Assembly: GCA_002377605.1 (NCBI GenBank)
Contig: DFQD01000204.1
Span: 500-8,765 of the forward strand
Origin: Gammaproteobacteria bacterium UBA3498
Lineage (GTDB): Bacteria; Pseudomonadota; Gammaproteobacteria; Pseudomonadales; Pseudohongiellaceae
Length of the DNA: 8,266 bases
Direction: 5' to 3'
Position 1 is the first letter of the stretch, and each line of letters begins with the position of its first letter. The notes beneath the pieces are model-generated. The model saw only the letters and a program-made list of their open reading frames with translations, ran no database searches and was not told where the DNA came from. The translations under genes were made by a program, and so were the position numbers. Below, piece after piece: positions 1 to 5,369 of this stretch.

Positions 1-677
1 TACTGGCCACTCTGGCGTCTTCCGCCCTTGCTCAACCAAGCGAACTCGTTAGGGAACTTGAAGTAGGCGCCCTTTTCACTTCAGGTAACACAGACGAACA
101 TTCACTGAATTTCGCAGGAAATATCTCCCGGACTCAAAATAATTGGGAATACCGATTCACTCTAGATGGTATTTATGCATCGAGTGATGATGAAACTAAG
201 GGTCAGCGCTTTTATGGTGTCGGCAGTGCTAATTACGAATTCTCTGAAGACAGTTTCTTTCTTGCTCGAATATCTCATGAAGATGACCGATTCAGCGGTT
301 TCGATAGCCAGTCTGACTTCACGCTTTCATACGGTCGCGGGTTTCTGCAATCACGCAATGATATGAGCCTCGTCCTCAATACTGGTATTGGTATTCGTTG
401 GTCTCGATTAAATGGATCCGATTTCGATGAGCCGATTCTTCGTTTGGCAGGTGAATACGAGTGGACCTTAAGTAACTCAGCTACCTTTAGCCAGGAACTG
501 GCGATAGAGTACGGTACTGACTCAAATATTTACCGTTCCGATACAGGAATAACAACTCAGGTGTTAGAAAATCTTTCATTACGTGTCTCACTTCGATTGA
601 AGCACCAGACCGAAGTCCCAGCCGGTCGTGATGAAACTGATACAGAAACTGCTGTGACTTTCGTAATGAATTTCTAA
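1..677 (+). CDS. DUF481 (YdiY-like) exported beta-barrel protein, 5'-truncated by window edge
   Basis: Reading in the frame that begins at base 3 gives 224 codons to a TAA at 675-677. The first visible residues (LATLASSALAQ) are the end of a signal peptide with an Ala-x-Ala type cleavage site, so only roughly 10-15 residues are missing. The mature protein opens with ELEVGALFTSGNTDEHSLNF, which matches the start of the DUF481 family (E. coli YdiY): a glycine/aromatic strand followed by TSGNT. The rest alternates polar and aromatic residues in strand-length blocks (WEYRFTLDG, FYGVGSANYEF, SFFLARISHE, SLRVSLRLKH) and ends in the aromatic strand TAVTFVMNF, typical of an outer-membrane beta-barrel C-terminus. 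The family is thought to form outer-membrane or periplasmic barrels; its substrate is unknown. No clear hairpin terminator follows. Family call is confident, function is not. Confidence 0.85.
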   Translation, partial: LATLASSALAQPSELVRELEVGALFTSGNTDEHSLNFAGNISRTQNNWEYRFTLDGIYASSDDETKGQRFYGVGSANYEFSEDSFFLARISHEDDRFSGFDSQSDFTLSYGRGFLQSRNDMSLVLNTGIGIRWSRLNGSDFDEPILRLAGEYEWTLSNSATFSQELAIEYGTDSNIYRSDTGITTQVLENLSLRVSLRLKHQTEVPAGRDETDTETAVTFVMNF

Positions 678-1166
678 ACTGACAGATCTCTATTTAGTTT
701 CTGAAGGCTATAACATTATGACACCGGTTGTTCGGCTATGCTGGGCGATGTGTGATGATGTCATTAGACTTGTGTAGCCCAGCGCTGTAATACCAATCAC
801 TGTCCAACTTCATTGCGACACAGAGTCCAAATCCTGCAAGGGCCATTGATGTTGTTCAGAAATCAGAACGGGTATGAAACTTTCACCATGCAACAGTGCA
901 TACCTTTCTCGAATTGTACGGCGCAATGCGTTTTAGTAATCCTTTCGATATGGAACCTTCGGGCCTTTACTCGCGTTGTGAAGATGGCCAGAAGAATTTC
1001 GACTAGATTAAAGAGATTCTTATGATCGCCAATTACCTAGTGATACCGTCCCTGATTTCTATCGCAGCGCTTGGTTAAGAGCCAGCGCCAGCAGCTTCTA
1101 GTCCACTACTAGCCACAATAAGCATACAGAGGCTATACTCGAAATTTCTTAGTTGAGAATTAGTGG
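678..1166. other. 489-base gap without an intact gene
   Basis: This stretch holds no convincing intact gene. A perfect 7-bp inverted repeat, GCTGGGC (740-746) and GCCCAGC (777-783), lies around a 30-base spacer with no T-run, so it is not an intrinsic terminator. From about 821 to 1101 there is coding-like sequence broken by stops and a frame change, listed separately. A -10-like TATACT at 1134-1139 lies 28 bases before the next start codon, but I find no good -35 at 16-18 bases from it. I found no tRNA or rRNA signature on either strand. Confidence 0.5.
821..1101 (+). pseudogene. possible decayed protein gene (two frames, internal stops)
   Basis: In the frame of base 821 the translation runs SPNPARAIDVVQKSERV, meets TGA at 875-877, then continues as a protein-like stretch (HATVHTFLELYGAMRF, then FSNPFDMEPSGLYSRCEDGQ) to TAG at 1004-1006. 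A second frame picks up right after a TAA at 1009-1011 with RDSYDRQLPSDTVPDFYRSA and ends at TAG 1099-1101. The balanced composition of both stretches, joined by one shift, suggests a degraded gene. I do not recognise the family. A competing 70-codon frame (813-1025) overlaps it but is Arg/Cys-rich and looks like a shadow. Chance is a real alternative, so confidence is low. Confidence 0.22.
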
Positions 1167-1724
1167 ATGCGCACGATGCAAATGCTGCGGCTCCTTTTAA
1201 CGAGCTTCATTCTAATGCCTGCGTCTCTCCTTGCAGATCAAACTGATGAACGACTCGACGGTCTATTTTCTACATTATTGGCCAGCACAGACTTAACCAA
1301 TTTAAGGGCTACAGAGAATAAGATTTGGGAAATTTGGTTCGAGCATCCTAATGACAATGTGGAGCAACTAATGCAATTAGGTGTTACTCGCATGAATGAC
1401 AATCGCTATGCCGATGCCATGCTGATATTTTCGCAACTGATAGAAAATTTTCCCGACTACGCAGAAGGTTGGAATCGTAGAGCAACTTTGCATTACATTC
1501 TTGGTAATTATGAAGAATCAATTGCAGACATTGAACAAGTGCTAGACCTCGAGCCTCGGCATTTCGGAGCACTGTCCGGATTAGGGCTGGTTTATCTGCA
1601 ACAAGAGCAATTAAGCAAAGCTAGACAAGCGTTTGAAAATTTAATTGATGTCCATCCCAACAGCCCGAACGCGCAGGAAAATCTGCGCAGGGTAAACGAA
1701 GATATTCGCCTGAATGTGATTTAA
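1167..1724 (+). CDS. small exported tetratricopeptide-repeat protein
   Basis: A 185-residue protein. Residues 1-24 form a signal peptide (Met/Arg start, hydrophobic core LLLTSFILMPASLLA, likely cleavage near ADQ), so the product should be periplasmic. Three TPR-like helix pairs follow at about 67-98, 99-132 and 133-166, with TPR spacing of small and aromatic residues (YADAMLIF, AEGWNRRATLHYILGNYEES, FGALSGLGLVYLQQ). The helical segment before them (LDGLFSTLLAS...IWEIWFEHPND) and the AEGWNRRATLHY / LEPRHFGALSGLG motifs match a conserved family of short proteobacterial TPR proteins, known to me only as TPR-containing proteins. TPRs mediate protein contacts and no catalytic motif is visible. ATG 1167 is used; in-frame ATGs at 1176 and 1182 would also leave a usable signal peptide and the upstream ribosome site is weak. 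The gene ends at a strong shared terminator. Confidence 0.88.
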   Translation: MRTMQMLRLLLTSFILMPASLLADQTDERLDGLFSTLLASTDLTNLRATENKIWEIWFEHPNDNVEQLMQLGVTRMNDNRYADAMLIFSQLIENFPDYAEGWNRRATLHYILGNYEESIADIEQVLDLEPRHFGALSGLGLVYLQQEQLSKARQAFENLIDVHPNSPNAQENLRRVNEDIRLNVI

Positions 1725-1737
1725 AAAATCAGAGCAC

Positions 1738-1767
1738 AAAAAAGGGATTCATTTGAACCCCTTTTTT
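1738..1767. terminator. bidirectional intrinsic terminator between convergent genes
   Basis: A run of six A then GGG (1738-1746) pairs with CCC (1758-1760) and six T (1762-1767). The inner TTC (1748-1750) and GAA (1755-1757) extend the stem around an ATTT loop. It has a T-tract on both strands. It lies 13 bases after the TPR gene stop and 13 bases after the stop of the convergent lipoprotein gene, so it can end both transcripts. Confidence 0.88.
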
Positions 1768-1780
1768 ATCAGTCCTTTAA

Positions 1781-2140
1781 TTATTGACGCGAACCAGATA
1801 CTCCGAATGCTCCGAAGTCGCTATCGAATGAACCTTCGAGTGAATCCCCATCCACGGCTCCGCTGAACTCGAGAACCAATGATTGGCCCTGTGCATCAAC
1901 TGCTGCCTGAAAGTTAATAGAATTTGCGTCATATGTAACACCAGTAATAGGTGCCTCACCGAGGCCATCGGCATTCATGCTTCCGGAACCATCCGCATTA
2001 AGGGTTAAAGTCGCAGGTAGCGCGCCCAATGGAGTGTTCATCTCAACATCCCAAACGCCAACCCCTGGGGGAGTACCTGCAGCACAGCCAACCAGAATAG
2101 CCAGAGACAATACCAACAATCCGCCAATTAGTTTTTTCAT
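1781..2140 (-). CDS. small lipoprotein with a single beta-rich domain
   Basis: A 119-residue protein whose N-terminus, MKKLIGGLLVLSLAILVGC, is a lipoprotein signal peptide with the lipobox LVGC and acylated Cys19. The residue after it is Ala, which favours the outer membrane. The mature part (WDVEMNTPLGALPATLTLNA, then GSGSMNADG, ITGVTYDANSINFQAAV, LVLEFSGAVDGDSLEGSF, ending SGSRQ) follows the pattern 'W-x-V-(8-10)-P-A-T-L-T-L-x-x-D-G-x-G...G-x-V-D-G-D-x-x-x-G', which I know as a short beta domain, often appended to exported amidohydrolases and peptidases. Here it stands alone. The start is set by the Shine-Dalgarno GGTGGA seven bases before ATG 2140. The frame stays open upstream to a TTG at 2272, but that would bury the lipoprotein signal. 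Binding partner unknown. Confidence 0.85.
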   Translation of the reverse strand: MKKLIGGLLVLSLAILVGCAAGTPPGVGVWDVEMNTPLGALPATLTLNADGSGSMNADGLGEAPITGVTYDANSINFQAAVDAQGQSLVLEFSGAVDGDSLEGSFDSDFGAFGVSGSRQ

Positions 2141-2289
2141 AAATATATCCACCATTTTTTGTATTTCAAAAAGCTCAGACTGTTTGACAAAGGAAGCTCG
2201 GAGTGCCGCTTGGGCTGGGTCTCCTGATAGTATTTGAAACCCCAAATCCTGCTTTACGTGGAGTTGCCTCAATTGTGAAACGTTTGCCT

Positions 2290-2317
2290 ATTGTCCTGTT
2301 AATAACGCACTAGTCAA
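2290..2317 (-). promoter_or_regulatory. candidate sigma-70 promoter for the lipoprotein gene
   Basis: On the minus strand TTGACT (2317-2312, 5 of 6 to consensus) and GACAAT (2295-2290, 4 of 6) are separated by 16 bases. Transcription would begin near 2283 and leave a 5' untranslated region of about 140 bases before ATG 2140. This is a consensus match by eye only. Confidence 0.35.
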
Positions 2318-2373
2318 CTGTAATAACCGATGATTCATTCCATTCCACCTGAATTAATTAGTTATCAAGAGTT

Positions 2374-3246
2374 CTATGGTATTTCCCAGGCATTTAACCA
2401 ACGTTGGCCAGTCTGTTTAAAACCATAATAAGTAAGCAATTCTCGCTCAATTCCTGGCATATGTGCTGCGCCATAGAATACGCTAATTTTTTGGTTTACG
2501 GGGTTTTCCAATATCTGCTCTAAAACTTCAAGAGCAGCGAGGTTGCGATCGCCAAGAATCGTAATTTCATCTTCAAGCTCCGGACCAATAATACCATCGG
2601 TGCGGCCTAGCTCCTCGGCGAAAAGATACTTGAAAGCCGCAGTCTGATCTTCTGCCATTAAAGCTTTAGCAATTGACAGCATTGTGAAAGAAGTAGGAGC
2701 TTCACCCTGTTCGATAGCGGCCTGCTCGCTTGCTAGTTGGGCAACAGCAAGACTAAGAAACATAGAAAAGAAATTTTCATTCTTCTCCAACATGTTTTGC
2801 AGTAGTTCATCTGGATTCAAATCTGCATGCACAAAATTCGCTGGGGAATAATCAATTTGTTCTAACTGAAAACTTACATCAAGAAAATTTCCCAATGACC
2901 TTTGCACGAAGCTTATCGCAGAAGTTCTCTCTACAACTGCTTCTGGTGTTGGCCTGTCGCCTTCATAGGCAACTAGTTCATAGAGAACTGCATCTTGTTG
3001 CCGAAAGTAGTTGTTAAGCTCTGCATAATATTCGAGCTCACCTAAATGGACTGCTGACACCAAATCAATGGTGACACCTAATTCGTTTTGATAAGTAACA
3101 ATTGCTGTTTGCAGTTTACCTTCCCATTCCCCTTTACCAGCAGCAAACTTGAGAAAGTTTGATGAAGAGTCTGAAGATTGCGTAATAACAATGTTTGTAT
3201 TTAAACAAACAACTATCAGTAAGGAATATTTAAATAATCTGTGCAT
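2374..3246 (-). CDS. exported TraB/GumN-like (TIKI-fold) protein
   Basis: A 290-residue protein with a signal peptide (MHRLFKYSLLIVVCLNTNIV, cleavage probably near residue 23). The core matches the TraB/GumN/TIKI superfamily: an N-terminal motif LVSAVHLGELEYY (His67) followed by a helix and DAVLYELV (Glu90), a helical insertion (about 105-220) with IDYSPANFVHADLNPDEL, then ILGDRNLAAL (Arg234) and the second motif VFYGAAHMPGIE (Gly259-His262), closing with YYGFKQTGQRW. The family is defined by paired GxxH motifs with conserved Glu and Arg; some eukaryotic TIKI members are metalloproteases, and bacterial substrates are mostly unknown. The second GxxH is intact, but the first reads SAVH, with Ser for Gly. 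No good Shine-Dalgarno precedes ATG 3246. A short coding-like frame stops two bases before it, so translational coupling is possible. Confidence 0.82.
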   Translation of the reverse strand: MHRLFKYSLLIVVCLNTNIVITQSSDSSSNFLKFAAGKGEWEGKLQTAIVTYQNELGVTIDLVSAVHLGELEYYAELNNYFRQQDAVLYELVAYEGDRPTPEAVVERTSAISFVQRSLGNFLDVSFQLEQIDYSPANFVHADLNPDELLQNMLEKNENFFSMFLSLAVAQLASEQAAIEQGEAPTSFTMLSIAKALMAEDQTAAFKYLFAEELGRTDGIIGPELEDEITILGDRNLAALEVLEQILENPVNQKISVFYGAAHMPGIERELLTYYGFKQTGQRWLNAWEIP

Positions 3247-3248
3247 CT

Positions 3249-3323
3249 TTAACTTGTTTCAGGAGTTCCACCAAATCGTGGTAAATCTACTGTCAGCGTC
3301 TTTGGTCTACCATCTGATTTCAA
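3249..3323 (-). other. short coding-like frame just upstream of the TraB-like gene
   Basis: From a TTG at 3323 the minus strand encodes 24 residues, MKSDGRPKTLTVDLPRFGGT then PETS, and stops (TAA) two bases before the ATG of the TraB-like gene. The composition looks protein-like. The same frame is open further upstream past a TGA at 3338-3336 (SRFKELIGGKP), so this may be the last remnant of a decayed upstream gene or a short leader whose translation is coupled to the TraB-like gene. I see no Shine-Dalgarno for it and do not recognise it. The rest of the 3247-3461 gap shows no gene or terminator that I can support. Confidence 0.2.
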
Positions 3324-3461
3324 ATAGGTAAAAATTCAAGGCTTTCCCCCAATTAATTCTTTGAACCTAGAAAACTTCACAAATTCACATAAAGTCTATA
3401 GGGAAAATAGCTTTTCTTTTAGCAGTTGTTTCACCAACCGTATCACAGATTAACTATTCCA

Positions 3462-4631
3462 CTACCATGCTAGCTCAAGGATCTCTCGAACCTGCTCAGC
3501 GCTGGTTAAACTGCGGGGATTATGGCGGACTACTGGGTGTAATATGGCTTTCTCGGCAATTTTGTCCAATTGAGTTTGTTCTACTCCCACTTCTCTGAGT
3601 GATGTTGGCAATTGCAGCCCGGAAACTAATTCCTTTACTGCTTCACTTGCCAAGAGCTCAGGCTTCCCCAGCGCAGTCGAAATACTCTTCTGCCTTGCAG
3701 AGAACTCTTCACCGTTCCATTGTAAAACTGCTGGCAACATAACACATGATGTATGGCCATGAGGAACACCACAAAAACTTCCTAATATGTAACCTATTCC
3801 ATGACTGGCACCATGGGGTACGGTTCCTAGTCCACAGCACGCTAACCAGACTGCCTGAAAGTTCAGTGAACGTGCCTGAAGGTTATCTGGGTCTGTTTTT
3901 ACTTGGGGTAATGATTCCGCAAACATGCTGATTGCATGCAGAAAATGTGCATCTAAATAAGGACTAGTTTCTTTGGAACAAAATCCTTCTACCGCATGAT
4001 CAAGAGATCGAATAGCTGTAGATAGCCACAACCACTCCGGTGTACTCGCAGCTAGATGTGGATCATAGACAATGCATTGTGGACAGAGATCTTTCCCGCG
4101 GTAGCCCTCTTTAGCAGAGCTCTGGGTATTCAGTACCCCGGCATTATTACTATACTCTGCCCCTGATAAGGTTGTTGGTACTGCTATCTGTCTTACTCGA
4201 GAATGGTCGGATAGCAAACCAAAGTCACCCCACCTCGGCCCTTGAGTTCCATCACTCTGCAGAGCATATTGCAATAACTCCTCCTCAGAATTTACATTTT
4301 GATCCAGAGCAAGCTGCACTGCTTTGCAAGCATCGATAATCGATCCTCCACCCAAGGAAACCATTAAGTCTGCATTAGACTTTCTGACTTCCGACAATGC
4401 AGCTAAGACATCACTTCGTGGTGTGTGGGAACCGATCTGATCAAATAAACCAACATAGCTATTCCCCAGAGCTTCCCTTAGTTGTGCAAATCCATCTGTA
4501 GTCTTGCTAAGACTGTTGGATGCGAAAAGAAAAATGCGTTCTGTGCTGAGCTTTTTAGCCAACTTAGGCAGTTCGGTATTTACTGATTTTCCTACAACCA
4601 CCGTTTCCAGAGCTGAATAATTGAATTCCAT
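3462..4631 (-). CDS. iron-containing alcohol dehydrogenase family protein (maleylacetate-reductase-like)
   Basis: A 389-residue protein of normal length for group III (Fe-ADH) dehydrogenases, without a signal peptide, so cytoplasmic. The N-terminal Rossmann-like domain has the dinucleotide motif LGGGSIIDACKA (93-104) and the PTTLSGAEYSNNAGV loop (152-166). The all-helical C-terminal domain has STAIRSLDHAVEGF (204-217), VPHGASHGIGYILG (271-284) and GVPHGHTSCVMLPAVLQWN (288-306). Against E. coli FucO (Asp196, His200, His263, His277) the three His correspond to His212, His277 and His291, but the Asp position is Arg208; an Asp (211) sits next to His212 instead. This resembles maleylacetate-reductase-like branches, so the substrate is open. 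ATG 4631 gives the family's usual N-terminus (MEFNYSALETVVVG). An in-frame ATG at 4667 adds 12 residues, but its GGGAG is too close to act well. It is divergent from the IorAB-type operon, suggesting linked alcohol/aldehyde metabolism (inference). Confidence 0.88.
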   Translation of the reverse strand: MEFNYSALETVVVGKSVNTELPKLAKKLSTERIFLFASNSLSKTTDGFAQLREALGNSYVGLFDQIGSHTPRSDVLAALSEVRKSNADLMVSLGGGSIIDACKAVQLALDQNVNSEEELLQYALQSDGTQGPRWGDFGLLSDHSRVRQIAVPTTLSGAEYSNNAGVLNTQSSAKEGYRGKDLCPQCIVYDPHLAASTPEWLWLSTAIRSLDHAVEGFCSKETSPYLDAHFLHAISMFAESLPQVKTDPDNLQARSLNFQAVWLACCGLGTVPHGASHGIGYILGSFCGVPHGHTSCVMLPAVLQWNGEEFSARQKSISTALGKPELLASEAVKELVSGLQLPTSLREVGVEQTQLDKIAEKAILHPVVRHNPRSLTSAEQVREILELAW

Positions 4632-4707
4632 TGTTTGGCAATCGTTTATTGAATAAGAGCGGAGCATTCTCCCACAGCTTATTCCACGAACCTATTGAAA
4701 ACAGAAA

Positions 4708-4815
4708 TGCAGCCTGTCTACCAATATCAGGGTTCGCATCTGCACCTAATCCTTTAGTGATTTTGTTGCCCATCTGAAGAATGGTTTTTGCTTTTAGGAC
4801 GGATAGACAATTTTC
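4708..4815 (-). pseudogene. ftsZ: fragment of an ftsZ gene (T3-loop region)
   Basis: Minus-strand bases 4773-4708 translate to MGNKITKGLGADANPDIG followed by RQAA. Against my memory of E. coli FtsZ residues 60-81 (IGSGITKGLGAGANPEVG then RNAA) 15 of 22 residues are identical; this is the GTP-binding T3-loop region. The similarity continues upstream (LKAKTILQ, like gammaproteobacterial FtsZ around residues 49-59). It may reach CEN near 4815, where FtsZ has CAN before TDAQAL, but with residues lost. Downstream of RQAA no frame resembles FtsZ. The GTP-binding glycine loop, T4 GGGTGTG motif and polymer domain are all absent, so it cannot be a functional FtsZ. The open frame runs on to 4564 out of frame with the dehydrogenase. 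It is most simply a small ectopic or relic copy left by recombination. No Shine-Dalgarno precedes its ATG. Confidence 0.72.
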
Positions 4816-4818
4816 ACA

Positions 4819-4847
4819 TTGATGCTGCAGCTGCTCTGTTTTATGCT
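4819..4847 (+). promoter_or_regulatory. candidate sigma-70 promoter for the IorAB-type operon
   Basis: TTGATG (4819-4824) and TATGCT (4842-4847), each 4 of 6 to consensus, are 17 bases apart. Transcription would start near 4854, about 30 bases before ATG 4885. The spacer contains the overlapping palindromes GCTGCAGC and CAGCTG (4824-4833), a possible regulator site. Seen by eye only. Confidence 0.35.
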
Positions 4848-4884
4848 GCGGTGATCATCTAGATACCAAGCAAGGTGGTTGGAA

Positions 4885-5358
4885 ATGGCAACTTTCAAAG
4901 TTAACAGCGTGGAGCATACCCTTGATATCGAGCCAGATATGCCTTTGTTATGGGCTATTCGCGATGAGCTCGGTATGACAGGGACCAAGTTCGGTTGCGG
5001 TATTGCAAATTGCGGCGCCTGCACTGTGCATGTAAACGGAAGCTCTGTTCGCAGCTGTGTGACTCCGGTCTCCGCTGTAGAAGGACAAGAAATAACTACG
5101 ATCGAAGGGCTTGCCATAGCGGCAGCTGGCACTAACTCATCTACTACTGATTTAACCGCAGTACAACAAGCCTGGATCGATCATCAGATTCCACAATGTG
5201 GATACTGCCAATCAGGAATGGTTATGGCGGTATCGTCTTTTCTCGCCAGCAATCCAAATCCTACTGATGCTGAAATCGATGCCAGTATTACAAATATTTG
5301 CCGATGTGGCTCCTACCCAAGAGTGCGAAAAGCAATTCGCGCCTTGGCAAACGTATAA
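4885..5358 (+). CDS. two-[2Fe-2S] small subunit of a xanthine-oxidase-family dehydrogenase (IorA-like)
   Basis: A 157-residue protein of the usual length for this subunit. Residues 1-75 are a plant-type ferredoxin domain with cluster cysteines in the pattern C-G-x3-C-G-x-C-x11-C (Cys38, 43, 46, 58). Residues 85-157 are the helical second domain with QCGYCQSGM (Cys105, 108) and ICRCGSYPRVRKAI (Cys139, 141), the cluster closest to the molybdenum cofactor. All eight ligands are present. It carries electrons from the molybdopterin subunit encoded 11 bases downstream to an external acceptor. It has no signal peptide of its own and would be exported as a folded complex with the Tat-bearing large subunit. 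The start is ATG 4885, with AAGGTGG (4872-4878) six bases before it; a TTG six bases upstream overlaps that site and is unlikely. Substrate not readable from this subunit. Confidence 0.93.
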   Translation: MATFKVNSVEHTLDIEPDMPLLWAIRDELGMTGTKFGCGIANCGACTVHVNGSSVRSCVTPVSAVEGQEITTIEGLAIAAAGTNSSTTDLTAVQQAWIDHQIPQCGYCQSGMVMAVSSFLASNPNPTDAEIDASITNICRCGSYPRVRKAIRALANV

Positions 5359-5369
5359 GGGGGCCGCCA

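Noticed and set aside
718..777. 19-codon plus-strand frame starting at ATG 718 after the DUF481 gene
   Set aside because: It has no ribosome site, unremarkable composition, and a length expected by chance.
740..783. 7-bp perfect inverted repeat GCTGGGC/GCCCAGC as a terminator or mobile-element end
   Set aside because: The 30-base spacer and lack of a T-tract argue against a terminator. There is no flanking direct repeat or transposase to support a mobile element.
813..1025. Open frame of 70 codons on the plus strand
   Set aside because: Rich in Arg and Cys with no family features or ribosome site. The other two frames of the same bases look more protein-like, so it is treated as a shadow.
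2141..2272. N-terminal extension of the lipoprotein from a TTG
   Set aside because: It would place 44 residues before a perfect lipoprotein signal. ATG 2140 has a well-placed GGTGGA.
4794..5132. 112-codon minus-strand open frame across the small-subunit gene
   Set aside because: It is the antisense shadow of the ferredoxin-domain gene, whose eight cluster cysteines are all in the plus frame.
5298..5369. N-terminal extension of the large subunit overlapping the small-subunit gene
   Set aside because: ATG 5370 gives a clean twin-arginine leader with AGGGGG before it; the extension reads through the 3' end of the small-subunit gene out of frame.
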